37,561 bases of DNA from Gemmatimonadota bacterium (GCA_016199245.1 JACQHC010000061.1:1-37561), one strand, 5' to 3'; counted from the first letter of the stretch, positions 1-9,264 are shown. Numbers and translations are program-made. Notes: generated from the letters alone by a model not told the origin.

Positions 1-203
1 ACTTTGACCTGATCGTGCCGTGCGGGATTCCCGACGTGCAGATGACCAGCGTGCAGCGGGAGCTGGGCGAGCGGGCGCCGCGTGATCTATGGGTGCGGGC
101 AACCGATGCGGTGATCCTGGGTTTCGCGGAAACGTTCGGACAGCGGCCGCAAGCAACCGCGGTCGAGCAGCTGGTACGGGATAGCTTTGCCAAAAAGGCG
201 TGA
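1..203 (+). CDS. lipB: Lipoyl(octanoyl) transferase LipB, C-terminal part (5' end outside the window)
   Basis: Frame reads FDLIVPCGIPDVQMTSVQRELG..., matching the LipB C-terminal signature (F-x-x-I-x-PCGI...TS...ELG); stop TGA at 201-203. Confidence 0.8.
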   Translation, partial: FDLIVPCGIPDVQMTSVQRELGERAPRDLWVRATDAVILGFAETFGQRPQATAVEQLVRDSFAKKA

Positions 204-209
204 GAGGTG

Positions 210-1786
210 AGAGCCTGTGAATCTATTGAGCTGTTACGTTGCGGCATGCGGGTGGAGCGATTGATGCCGTGGTTGGCGTGAGCATCACTACCGTCTGTGG
301 TGTGAGGCGTGCGCTTCAGGGTCGGTGACTGTGGACCGCTTCCCGCGCTCGGCGCGCCTACGTGGCGGTGGCCGCCGCTCGCAGCGCATGCCCGTGCAGG
401 AGGTTGATCGCGAGCGCGTGCCACAGCACCACCGCCCGCACCTTCGCCAGGCCGCGGACCCGCACGCGGATCAAGCCGCGGTTGCTCACTTGGGCGTTCA
501 CCCACTCGGCCGCCCCTGGCCGCTGACGCAACAGGGCCCGGGCTGCTGCCGTGGCCATGCGCCGACGCCACGCGGCGACGGCGGGCGGATCCCCGCAGCG
601 CGGCGCGTAGCGATCCTGCCCCGGTTTCTTCGGTGCCAGCACGGGTGCGATCACGGTGCAGGGATGCGGTGGCGCACTCAGCGTCACCAGATCCGCCTTC
701 TTCGCAAAGCCGCCATCCGCCACCACGGTGGACGGGGTCTGGCCATAGCGGGCCTCGAGCTGCGCGAGCATGGGCGGGAGCTGGCCGAAATCGCTGCCGG
801 CATTGGTGGCCTCTACGCCCACCACAATGGGCGCATCCAGCGGGCGCGCCAATTGCACGTTGTACGCCGGCCGATACCCGCCATCACTCATCTTCATGAC
901 GCGGGCCTCGGGATCGGTGCTCGACGCCCGCGGTTCTCGCGGGTTGCGGTTGCGCTGCGCCTGCTTGGCCCGCTCCAACTCGGCGACATGAGTCAGGGCC
1001 GCCCGCGCCCGCTGCTCCCGCGCCCGCGCCGCGCGCTCCCGGGCCACCTGCTGGCGCCGGGTCAGCGCCGCCGGATCAGCCGCCACCTCCTGGCGCAACC
1101 GTGCTACGTGGCGCCGGGCCACCTTCAGGCACCGCTGCAACGTGCCGCGCCGGTGGAACGACGCCGCTCCGGCGCTGGCCCGCACCTTGTAGCCGTCCTG
1201 GGTCACCACGGCGAGCGTGACCAAGCCCGCGTGCAGCAACGCCGCCACGCTCTGGGTAAGCAAGTCATCCAGGATTTCCACGTGCTGCACCCGGAAGTCG
1301 GCGAGCGTGTGATAGTTCACGCTCACGCCGCCGCACAACCACTGATAGGCCACGTGCTCGGTGCACAAGCGATCCACCGCCCGGGCGCTGCCCACGCCCT
1401 CCAGCGTGGCGTACAGCCACAGGGCCACCAGGATCTGCGGATCGATGGCCGGCCGGCCGGGCGTCCCCTCGACGGCCGCAATGCGGGCGTACAGCGGGCC
1501 GAGATCCAACCCCTCGACGAACCGCCACACCAAGCGGGCGCGGTGCTCCGGCGGCACCAGCTGATCGAGCGCCAGCGGCCGCCACTCGATCTGCGTCCGG
1601 TCCGCACGCTCCACCCGCGGGCGGCCGCTGCCCTGAGTCGATGCGGCGGGGACCGTCGGCCGCAGCGGGAACAGCGTGGGCTCGTCCATGCGACCTCGCT
1701 GGAAGGAGGTGAACTTCGCAATACGACCCGCGCCCAAAATACAACTTCTCAAACCTCGAACCAGAGGCAATTATTTCACAGGCTCT
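210..1786. mobile_element. IS1182-like insertion sequence
   Basis: Transposase ORF on the minus strand flanked by matching 12-bp terminal inverted repeats: AGAGCCTGTGAA (210-221) and TTCACAGGCTCT (1775-1786). No clear target-site duplication seen. Confidence 0.8.
358..1689 (-). CDS. IS1182 family-like transposase
   Basis: MDEPTLFPLRPTVP...WRPLALDQLVPPEHRARLVWRFVEGLDLGPLY...GRPAIDPQILVALWLYATLEGVGSARAVDRLC is the characteristic N-terminal domain; start re-assigned to the internal ATG at 1687-1689. Confidence 0.85.
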   Translation of the reverse strand: MDEPTLFPLRPTVPAASTQGSGRPRVERADRTQIEWRPLALDQLVPPEHRARLVWRFVEGLDLGPLYARIAAVEGTPGRPAIDPQILVALWLYATLEGVGSARAVDRLCTEHVAYQWLCGGVSVNYHTLADFRVQHVEILDDLLTQSVAALLHAGLVTLAVVTQDGYKVRASAGAASFHRRGTLQRCLKVARRHVARLRQEVAADPAALTRRQQVARERAARAREQRARAALTHVAELERAKQAQRNRNPREPRASSTDPEARVMKMSDGGYRPAYNVQLARPLDAPIVVGVEATNAGSDFGQLPPMLAQLEARYGQTPSTVVADGGFAKKADLVTLSAPPHPCTVIAPVLAPKKPGQDRYAPRCGDPPAVAAWRRRMATAAARALLRQRPGAAEWVNAQVSNRGLIRVRVRGLAKVRAVVLWHALAINLLHGHALRAAATAT

Positions 1787-2056
1787 GACTTCTCGTACAG
1801 CGTGGGCGCCGTGCTTTTCTATCTGCTCTACGGCGTCGTCGGACCCGAGCGGTTTCGAGCCATCATCGGCGGGTTTTACCGGCAATACGCCGAGGCCGGA
1901 GGGGGCACCGACGATTTCGTCGCGTTCGCGAGCAAGACCGCGGGGTTGAATCTGACGAAGGCGTTCGACGATTGGGTCTATACCGTCGGCTGGTGGGACG
2001 CGATCCAGGGCGGGGCGACGTATCAGGAGCTGGTCCAGCGGTACCGGCCGAGGTAG
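1787..2056 (+). pseudogene. Orphan 3' fragment of an M1 family metallopeptidase (aminopeptidase) gene
   Basis: SDFSYSVGAVLFYLLYGVVGPERFRAIIGGFYRQYAEAGGGTDDFVAFASKTAGLNLTKAFDDWVYTVGWWDAI resembles the M1 peptidase C-terminal region; begins exactly at the IS right end with no N-terminal part elsewhere in the window. Confidence 0.6.
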
Positions 2057-2141
2057 AGTGGGCGAGCACCCACGCTGACGCTTGACGCTCTCTTGCGCCT
2101 GACCACCTACCGTCGGGTCAGTCACAGCAAGAAGGTGTCCA

Positions 2142-2511
2142 ATGCGTCGCACCGCGCTCATCCTTGCCACCCTGATGGCGGCGGCCGGCCGCGGTTCTTC
2201 GCAACGCCGCGCTTGGTCTGGTCGTTGGAGCGGCGACGGGCGCCGTCGCCGGGCCCGTGCTGCTCTCCCGTTCCTGCCTGACGTGGAAGCGCGACCTTGC
2301 AAACCAGGTGAATTGCGCCGAGGACTTGCTGGACAATGGGACCCGAGCGCAGGCTGCCGTGATTTTCGGTGGTGCCGGCGTCGGTCTCGGCGCCCTGGTT
2401 GGGATCCTGACAGGGCGAGAGCGCTGGCAGGAGCTGGACGCCCGAGGCTGGCAGCTGGCCACGGTTCCGCTGCCTGGGCAGATCGCGTTCAGGGTTTCAA
2501 CGAGGTTCTAG
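2142..2511 (+). pseudogene. Small glycine-zipper-like membrane/secreted hypothetical protein, apparently frameshifted
   Basis: Signal-like MRRTALILATLMAAA in one frame (from 2142); AVLRNAALGLVVGAATGAVAGPVLLSRSC...AVIFGGAGVGLGALVGILTGRERWQELD in another frame to a stop at 2511. Confidence 0.4.
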
Positions 2512-2649
2512 AAGCGGCGACGGCTGCCGCGTGGAACGGAAGGCATTCGCAAGGCGTCGCCCCGGGCGCGCCAGCTCGGGGCGACCGGCCCGTTCGCGAA
2601 ACGCGCCCCCTTTCTGGCCAGCCCACGCGGCCAACCTGTATCTTGGTTC

Positions 2650-4545
2650 ATGGCCCCGTCCCCGCCCCCGGCCGATCCCCTCTTCCTGTCATTCCAGCTC
2701 GCTCTGGCCGGCCGGTACTCGATCGACCGCGAGATCGGCCGCGGTGGCATGGGGATCGTCTATCTCGCCCGCGAGGTGCATCTCGATCGCCCAGTCGCGA
2801 TCAAGCTGCTCCCGCCTGACCGCGCCAGCCAGCCGTCGCTGCGCCAGCGCTTTCTCCGCGAAGCCCGGCTGGCCGCCAAGCTCTCCCATCCCAACATCAT
2901 CCCCATCCACGCCGTCGAGGACACGGGTGGCTTTGTGTTCTACGTGATGGCGTTCGTGGATGGCGAGACGCTGGCCCACCGTGTCCGCACTCGCGGTCCC
3001 CTCCCGGGCGCGGAGGCGGCGCGCGTGCTGCGGGAGGTCGCCTGGGCGTTGGCCCACGCCCACCAGCAGGGGCTGGTGCACCGCGACGTGAAGCCGGACA
3101 ACATCCTGTTGGAAGCCGGGACCGGGCGCGTCCTTGTAGCGGATTTCGGCATCGCCGCGGCGGCTGGGGACTCGGGGCCCGACGGCATCACCGGCACACC
3201 CGAATTCATGAGCCCGGAGCAGGCACTCGGCGCGCCAGTCGACCAGCGCAGCGACCTGTACGGGTTGGGTGCCAGCGCGTTCTATGCTCTGTCAGGACGG
3301 TATCCCTTCGAGGGACAGAGCGCGACGGAGGTTCTGGCGAAGCAGGTCACCGAGCCGCCGCCCTCGCTCGCGTCGCTCGGCCTCATTGTACCGCGCAAGC
3401 TCGCGGCCCTGGTAGATCGCTGCCTGGCCAAGGCCCCCGACCACCGGCCGGCGAGCGCCCAGGCGCTGGCTGAGCAGCTCGGCGTGGCACTCGAGCAACG
3501 GCGCGAGCTGCCCGCAGCCCTGCGAGCATTCGTGAAGCGCAGCGCCAGGTTGAATGGAGTCGGCACGCTCGCCACCGCGCCGCTCGTGCTTTCGGGATCG
3601 ATCAGCGTTGCAGCCGTGTTCGGCGCTGTCGCGGGTTATGTCACCTTCTTCGGCGGATTGGCCGCAGTACCACTGGCGTACTTCGTGGGAGCGGCGCGAC
3701 GCCTCTTACGGCTGGGATTCACCCATCAGGATCTTGGGCCCGCGTTCCAGGGAGAGATGGAGCAGACCAGAGAGGAGCTCGCCGTCGAGCGCCGCCGCAG
3801 CCACCCAGCGTGGCTCGCCAGCGGACTTCGTATCGCCGCAAAGGCCGCCGGCGCGGTCTCCGGCTCAGCGCTGCTGGTAGGCCTCGTCATCGATGTTGGC
3901 GATTTCTTTCTGGTCCCGCTCGTAGGGCTCGCCGGTGGCGTGGCGGTGTTCACCACCATTGGGTTTGTCGCGCTGGAGCAACGCCATCGAGACGTGGACA
4001 CGGCATTCTGGTCCAGAATGTGGATGGGCAGGATCGGCAAGCTGGTGTTCGCGCTCGCCCGGAAGCTCCCGGGCGGCCGCGCGGTGCAATCCGCAATGAC
4101 GCATCGTGCCACCGAGCTGTCACTCGGCATGGCTGCCGAGCACCTGTACGAGAGCTTGCCCAAGGAGACACGACAAGCGATCCCCGGTTTGCCAACCGTG
4201 CTTCACCGCCTTCAGGACGACGCTCAGGCGCTCCGTAGCCGGTACGATGAACTCCAGGACGTGCTCGCGGACGTGGGGGACGCCGCCGCGTCAGCCGAGT
4301 ACAGCGATTTACGCGCCGCGCGAGATGTCGTGCACGCCAAGCTGGGCGACGCTGTGGGCGCGCTGGAGACCATCCGCTTGAACCTCCTGCGACTGCACGC
4401 CGGCTCAGCGACGGTCGAAGGGCTGACAACTCACCTGGGCCTCGCTGCCGAAGTGTCCGAGGACGTCGAGCGGCTCATCGCCGCACACGAGGAAGTGGAG
4501 CGCACGCTGAAATTCCCGCGCCTGGAGGCATCGACACCGGTCTGA
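2650..4545 (+). CDS. Eukaryotic-like serine/threonine protein kinase with C-terminal membrane segments
   Basis: IGRGGMGIVYLA Gly-loop, VAIK, HRDVKPDN, DFG, GTPEFMSPEQ motifs; hydrophobic stretches after the kinase domain. Confidence 0.9.
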   Translation: MAPSPPPADPLFLSFQLALAGRYSIDREIGRGGMGIVYLAREVHLDRPVAIKLLPPDRASQPSLRQRFLREARLAAKLSHPNIIPIHAVEDTGGFVFYVMAFVDGETLAHRVRTRGPLPGAEAARVLREVAWALAHAHQQGLVHRDVKPDNILLEAGTGRVLVADFGIAAAAGDSGPDGITGTPEFMSPEQALGAPVDQRSDLYGLGASAFYALSGRYPFEGQSATEVLAKQVTEPPPSLASLGLIVPRKLAALVDRCLAKAPDHRPASAQALAEQLGVALEQRRELPAALRAFVKRSARLNGVGTLATAPLVLSGSISVAAVFGAVAGYVTFFGGLAAVPLAYFVGAARRLLRLGFTHQDLGPAFQGEMEQTREELAVERRRSHPAWLASGLRIAAKAAGAVSGSALLVGLVIDVGDFFLVPLVGLAGGVAVFTTIGFVALEQRHRDVDTAFWSRMWMGRIGKLVFALARKLPGGRAVQSAMTHRATELSLGMAAEHLYESLPKETRQAIPGLPTVLHRLQDDAQALRSRYDELQDVLADVGDAAASAEYSDLRAARDVVHAKLGDAVGALETIRLNLLRLHAGSATVEGLTTHLGLAAEVSEDVERLIAAHEEVERTLKFPRLEASTPV

Positions 4546-4670
4546 ATGTGACAAGCGCCGTCTTTGCTACTCGCGAACCCGCGCAGACCGGGGCACGCCC
4601 GGCCCTTCCAGCCCCTCCCCCCCGGCCTATCTTCCCCAAGTCCTCGCTGACTCGTTCCAAGGGGTTTGTC

Positions 4671-7592
4671 ATGCCGTCCCGTGTCCGCCGCCACCTGTCG
4701 CTCGTGCCGACCGCGGTTTCGAGCCTCGTCCTCGCGCTCCCGCTGGGCGCCCAAACCCTGCCGTCGCCCGCACAGGTCTTCGGCCACGAGATTGGCGCCG
4801 ACCGGAAGCTGGTGGACTGGGACGGGATCGTTCGCTACATGCAAATGGCCGACCAGGCCTCAGACCGCGTGAACCTGCGAGAGGTCGGGAAGTCGAGCCA
4901 TAACCGCCCGTTCCTGCTCCTGGAGATCTCGAGCCCGCAAACGATCGCCAACATCGACCGCTACAAGGCGCTCCAGCGGCGGCTCTACTTCCAGGATCAC
5001 GTGCCGGGACAGGACGCGAGCGCAGTGCACACCGCAGCGCAACGCGAGGAGCTTTTCACTCAGCACAAGGCCGTGGTTCTGATCACGTGCACCATTCACG
5101 CGACCGAAGTGGGCGCGGCGCAGATGACGCTGGAGCTGGTCTACAACCTGGCCACCGCCAACGACGAGCGGACGCGGAAGATCCTGGACAACGTGATCTT
5201 CCTGCTGGTGCCGAGTCTGAACCCTGACGGACAGGACATGGTGGTGGAGTGGTACAACCGCTACGTCGGGACCGAGTTTGAGGCCGGCAACATTCCGTGG
5301 CTCTATCACCCCTACGTGGGCCATGACAACAACCGCGACCTGTACATGCTCACGCAGGCGGAGTCGCGCAACATCTCGCAGATCCTCTACAAGGATTGGT
5401 TCCCCTCCATCTGGTTGGACGAGCACCAGATGGGCTCCACCGGCCCGCGGATCTTCACCATGCCGGCCACCGATCCCATCAACCTGAACGTCCATCCTCT
5501 TATCTATCGACTGAACGGGATCTACGGCCAGGCGCAGGCCGCCGCGCTCGAGGCTGCCGGGAAGACCGGCATCATCTACGACTACACCTACACCAACTTC
5601 TGGCCCGGCGCGATGGCGTGGACCGGCTGGTGGCACAACCAGGTGGGCATGCTCACCGAGGTCGCGAGCGTGCGCATCGCCACACCGACGTACCAGCGCA
5701 TGGCCCGGATGGGTGAGACGCCGAGTGGGCAAGCGGGTGGATTTGGCGGATTCGACGGCGGGCGTGCGACCGACACACTTCCACCGCCGCGCGACACGCA
5801 ACCGCGCACCAACTACGCGCGACCCTGGCTCGGGGGCGAGTGGCGGCTCCGGGACATCGTGGAATACGAGCTGATCGCGACGATGGCGCTGCTGGAATCG
5901 GCGGCCGACACGCGGCGCACGTTGTTGGAGCAGTTGTACGAGGTGAATCGGACGGCGATCAATCAATTCCGCGGCACGGCCGCGAGGGCGGCAGACGCGG
6001 GAGGAGCGGCAGCGGCGGCAGCCGGGAACGGACAGCAGGCGATGACAGGCGATGGCGGGCGATCACGGGCGACGCCGGCAACGGGCCGAGTGATGGACTT
6101 GTCGGCCGCGGCGAATGGGACGCCCTACGCGGTCATCGTGGACCCCGAGCAGAAGAGCCCGATCGACGCCGCCAAGATGCTCCAGCTGCTCGAGCACAAC
6201 GGCGTGATCGTTGAGCGCGCCACGCAGCCGTTCGACGCGGCGGGCCAGCGACACGCGGCGGGCACGTGGGTCATTCGCCTGGGCCAGGTGTTCGGCGCGT
6301 ATGCCAAGGAGATGCTCGAGACGCAAGTCTATCCGGAGGTGCGCCTGTCCCCAGAATCACCGCCGCGGCCGCCGTACGACGTCACCGCGTGGACGCTGGG
6401 GATGTTGATGGACGTAGACACGCGGTTCGTCCCGGCGCCGTTCGACGCCGCGCTGGAGGTGGTGCGCGGCGTGCCGCTGCCCCGCGGCCGCATCACGGGC
6501 TCGGGTGGGACGTTTCTGATCGACGGGTCACACAATGACGGCTTCACCGCAGCCAACCGGCTGTGGAAGTCCGGTGCGCGCATCCACCGCGCCTCCGCGG
6601 CTTTCACGGCAGCGAACACACGGTTCGGGGCCGGCACCTGGGTCGTCGAAGGTGTCTCGACCCAACGGATGCGAGAGGTTGCCGAACCCCTAGGCCTCCC
6701 AGTGGTCGCAGTGGGCTCCGTCCCAGCTGCCGCCTCTGCCGCTCCTGCCGCTTCTGGCGCCCCTCGCGTTGCCCTGTACCAACCCTGGGGCTCCAACATG
6801 GACGAAGGCTGGACGCGCTGGGTGCTGGAGCATTTCGGCTTCGACTACACCACGCTGCACCCCCAGGACCTGCGCGCCGCGGCCCCGAACGCGACTGGGG
6901 AGTTCGAGATTCCGGCGGCGGAGCGCGCCCAGTGGCCCGGTCATGTGAAGGACCACACGCCGCCCAGCGTGCTGAAGCAGCCGCTGGCTGGCCGGTTCGA
7001 CGTCGTGCTGTTCACCGACCAGGGAGCGGAGAGCATCCTGCGTGGCACCAGCTCGTCAGCCACACCGCCCGTCTACCGCGGCGGGATCGGTGAGGAAGGC
7101 ATCACCGCGCTCAAGGCGTTCGTCGCGAGTGGCGGTACGGTCGTGGCCCTGGGGAGCGCGGGCGACTTGTTCATCGAGCACTGGCCGATCCCAGTGAAGA
7201 ACGTCGCACGCACGCTGAGCGACACTGAGCTGCTGATCCCCGGCTCCATTCCACGCCTTCAGGCCGACCCCAGTCATTCCCTCACCTGGGGGATGCCGGA
7301 GTCCACGTACGGGTTCTTCATTCGCAGTCCGTTCTATGCGCTGACAGATGGATTCAACAGCCAACGGGTCAGCGTGCCGCTGCGTTACCCAAACACCGAC
7401 GTCCGGGCGTCGGGGTGGATTCGCGGCGAAGAGCACCTCCAGGGCCGAGCGGCTGCCGTGCAGGTGGACTTCGACGGTGGTGGCAGGATCATCTTGATCG
7501 GGATCCGGCCACAGCACCGCGCGCAGACCCATGCGACGTTCAAGGTCCTGTTCAATGCGCTGGTCAATGCGGGGTCCAAGAGGCCGGCGTAA
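4671..7592 (+). CDS. M14 family zinc carboxypeptidase-like secreted peptidase
   Basis: Signal-like N-terminus (MPSRVRRHLSLVPTAVSSLVLALPLGAQ), then VGKSSHNRPFLLLEISS, TIHATEVGAAQM (HxxE) and LNPDGQDM motifs; start moved to ATG 4671 from the ORF-track 4548. Confidence 0.8.
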   Translation: MPSRVRRHLSLVPTAVSSLVLALPLGAQTLPSPAQVFGHEIGADRKLVDWDGIVRYMQMADQASDRVNLREVGKSSHNRPFLLLEISSPQTIANIDRYKALQRRLYFQDHVPGQDASAVHTAAQREELFTQHKAVVLITCTIHATEVGAAQMTLELVYNLATANDERTRKILDNVIFLLVPSLNPDGQDMVVEWYNRYVGTEFEAGNIPWLYHPYVGHDNNRDLYMLTQAESRNISQILYKDWFPSIWLDEHQMGSTGPRIFTMPATDPINLNVHPLIYRLNGIYGQAQAAALEAAGKTGIIYDYTYTNFWPGAMAWTGWWHNQVGMLTEVASVRIATPTYQRMARMGETPSGQAGGFGGFDGGRATDTLPPPRDTQPRTNYARPWLGGEWRLRDIVEYELIATMALLESAADTRRTLLEQLYEVNRTAINQFRGTAARAADAGGAAAAAAGNGQQAMTGDGGRSRATPATGRVMDLSAAANGTPYAVIVDPEQKSPIDAAKMLQLLEHNGVIVERATQPFDAAGQRHAAGTWVIRLGQVFGAYAKEMLETQVYPEVRLSPESPPRPPYDVTAWTLGMLMDVDTRFVPAPFDAALEVVRGVPLPRGRITGSGGTFLIDGSHNDGFTAANRLWKSGARIHRASAAFTAANTRFGAGTWVVEGVSTQRMREVAEPLGLPVVAVGSVPAAASAAPAASGAPRVALYQPWGSNMDEGWTRWVLEHFGFDYTTLHPQDLRAAAPNATGEFEIPAAERAQWPGHVKDHTPPSVLKQPLAGRFDVVLFTDQGAESILRGTSSSATPPVYRGGIGEEGITALKAFVASGGTVVALGSAGDLFIEHWPIPVKNVARTLSDTELLIPGSIPRLQADPSHSLTWGMPESTYGFFIRSPFYALTDGFNSQRVSVPLRYPNTDVRASGWIRGEEHLQGRAAAVQVDFDGGGRIILIGIRPQHRAQTHATFKVLFNALVNAGSKRPA

Positions 7593-7609
7593 CCCGCCGG
7601 GAAGCGAGG

Positions 7610-7684
7610 TTCGATACTCGATGCTCGTTGTTCGATGTTCGAAGCGCCGTCTCGAGTATCGGACATCGAACATCTAACATCGAA
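7610..7684. repeat. Imperfect inverted repeat (33-nt arms, 9-nt loop) built from TTCGAT/GATGTTCG words
   Basis: Left arm TTCGATACTCGATGCTCGTTGTTCGATGTTCGA (7610-7642); right arm TCGAGTATCGGACATCGAACATCTAACATCGAA (7652-7684); 25/33 positions complementary by Watson-Crick pairing. Confidence 0.8.
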
Positions 7685-7725
7685 GGTCGTTCACCGCCAT
7701 CGGACGATCGGGAGGGAGGCTAGCA

Positions 7726-8028
7726 GTGGGCATCGAACTCGAGCTGGGAGTCCTGCTGGCGATCTCGATCGTCGGGTGTCCCGTGTTTGCCGTTTTCGAG
7801 GTCGAGACCGCCCGGTGGAGAAAAGTCCTGAAGTGGCTGATCATCAGTGGCGCAACTGTCGGCCTGTATTACGCCATCGGCCACACCGCGCTTGCGGTGC
7901 CGCTCGGGCTTGGCGTTGTGGGATTGTCGTTTCACTTCTGGTGGTGCAACAAGCACGGAATCCATCCGCTCTACGCGACGCCGCGGCGGCGGTATTACGA
8001 GTTGCGCGGTTGGAGTTGGCCCGAGTAG
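7726..8028 (+). CDS. Small membrane hypothetical protein
   Basis: MGIELELGVLLAISIVGCPVFAVFE...VGLYYAIGHTALAVPLGLGVVGLSFHFWWC...; hydrophobic segments; 100 aa. Confidence 0.5.
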   Translation: MGIELELGVLLAISIVGCPVFAVFEVETARWRKVLKWLIISGATVGLYYAIGHTALAVPLGLGVVGLSFHFWWCNKHGIHPLYATPRRRYYELRGWSWPE

Positions 8029-8107
8029 ATACCAGACGACAGTAGAAGCGGCACACGGCCCACCGGCGCTTCCGCCGACTGGGCCGAGTGCTCCTGAGGC
8101 GCCTCCG

Positions 8108-8668
8108 TTAAGCCGCCGCCGCTTCCGCTGACGCCGCCTCCGCCGCCGCTGCCTCTGCGACCACCTCGATATCGAGATTGAACCGGACCTCCTCGCCCAC
8201 GACCAATCCGCCCGTCTCGAGCAGCTGGTTCCACGTGAGCCCCCACTCCTTCCGATTCAGCTTCCCCGTTGCCCGTCCCGCGATCCGCCGGTTCCCCCAC
8301 GGATCGGTGACCGGCTGCTCCACCTCGGCCGTGAATGAGACCGGCCGCGTCACACCGCGCATGGTCAGATCCCCTTCGATCCGATACGTGCCGTCCGGGT
8401 TGGGCGTCACGGCGGTGCTGCGGTACGTGATCTCGGGATACTGCTGGACGTCGAAGAAATCTGCCGACTTCAGATGCGCGTCGCGGTCGGGCACGTTGGT
8501 GTTGATGCTGGCCGCGTCAATGGCGACTTCCAGGGCCCGAAGCGCGCCGTCGGGAGCCGTCCTCACGCTGCCCTGGAATGCCTGAAACCGTCCTTTGGTG
8601 GTCGAAATGCCCAGGTGCTTGACGCCGAACTCGATGGCGCTGTGGGCTGCGTCGATGTTCCACTGCAT
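8108..8668 (-). CDS. YceI family protein
   Basis: MQWNIDAAHSAIEFGVKHLGISTTKGRFQAFQGSV...NTNVPDRDAHLKSADFFDVQQYPEITYRST...GDLTMRGVTRPVSF are YceI signatures. Confidence 0.92.
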   Translation of the reverse strand: MQWNIDAAHSAIEFGVKHLGISTTKGRFQAFQGSVRTAPDGALRALEVAIDAASINTNVPDRDAHLKSADFFDVQQYPEITYRSTAVTPNPDGTYRIEGDLTMRGVTRPVSFTAEVEQPVTDPWGNRRIAGRATGKLNRKEWGLTWNQLLETGGLVVGEEVRFNLDIEVVAEAAAAEAASAEAAAA

Positions 8669-8724
8669 GGTTGCTGCACTCCTTTTGTAGATACCGGTCG
8701 TAGCACTGATCTCAGGAACGGTAG

Positions 8725-8745
8725 TATACTAGCAATAGCAGTATA
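8725..8745. promoter_or_regulatory. Candidate operator dyad TATACT-N9-AGTATA in the yceI/hxlR divergent intergenic region
   Basis: TATACTAGCAATAGCAGTATA: 6-bp perfect outer arms, overlapping the -10 and spacer of the minus-strand promoter. Confidence 0.5.
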
Positions 8746-8754
8746 ATTTGTCAA
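8726..8754 (-). promoter_or_regulatory. Putative sigma70-type promoter for the yceI gene
   Basis: Minus strand TTGACA (8754-8749), 17-bp spacer, TAGTAT (8731-8726). Confidence 0.55.
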
Positions 8755-8794
8755 GCACTTGACTAAATAGAGCGCTTTCAATACTTTCCGTTCC

Positions 8795-9178
8795 ATGGCA
8801 AGGCGGGCGATAACACGCGGGACTGAGGGTGAGCATTCCTTCTGCCCGGTTACGGCCTCCATCGAGATCCTTCAGGAGAAGTGGTCCCTCCACATCATCC
8901 GGCGGCTGCTGGATGGCGGGGAGCAGGGGTTCAACGAGTTGCGGCGCAGCGTGGGCGCCAACCCCGCGACCCTGACTGAGCGGTTGGAGCATCTGGAGGA
9001 ACTGGGTATCGTGCGTCGCACGGTACACTCCCTGATGCCTCCCAGGACCAGCTACGCTCTGACCCCCGCAGGCGTGGCGCTCAGCGGCGTCATCAACGCC
9101 ATCAGCGATTGGGGGCGGGAATACCTCGATCAGTCCAAGGGGAAGAAGGGGCTGGTTGCGGTGCGGAAGGCAGGCTGA
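8795..9178 (+). CDS. HxlR family winged-helix transcriptional regulator
   Basis: CPVTASIEILQEKWSLHIIRRLLDGGEQGFNELRRSVGANPATLTERLEHLEELGIVRR...YALTPAG is a canonical HxlR domain. Confidence 0.93.
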   Translation: MARRAITRGTEGEHSFCPVTASIEILQEKWSLHIIRRLLDGGEQGFNELRRSVGANPATLTERLEHLEELGIVRRTVHSLMPPRTSYALTPAGVALSGVINAISDWGREYLDQSKGKKGLVAVRKAG

Positions 9179-9206
9179 GCGGCTCAGCCGATGTTCGATG
9201 TCAGGT

Positions 9207-9264
9207 ATCCGATGTCCGACGTCAGATATCCGATGTTCGAAATCTGTTGCGTCGGACATCGGAT
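9207..9264. repeat. Inverted repeat (perfect 15-bp arms) of the same word family as 7610-7684
   Basis: ATCCGATGTCCGACG (9207-9221) and CGTCGGACATCGGAT (9250-9264) with a 28-nt loop; further GATGTTCGATGTC words flank it. Confidence 0.85.

Noticed and set aside
325-1788. 487-aa plus-strand ORF opposite the transposase
   Set aside because: Antisense shadow ORF of a high-GC transposase gene; no recognisable domain, Arg/His/Pro-rich composition.
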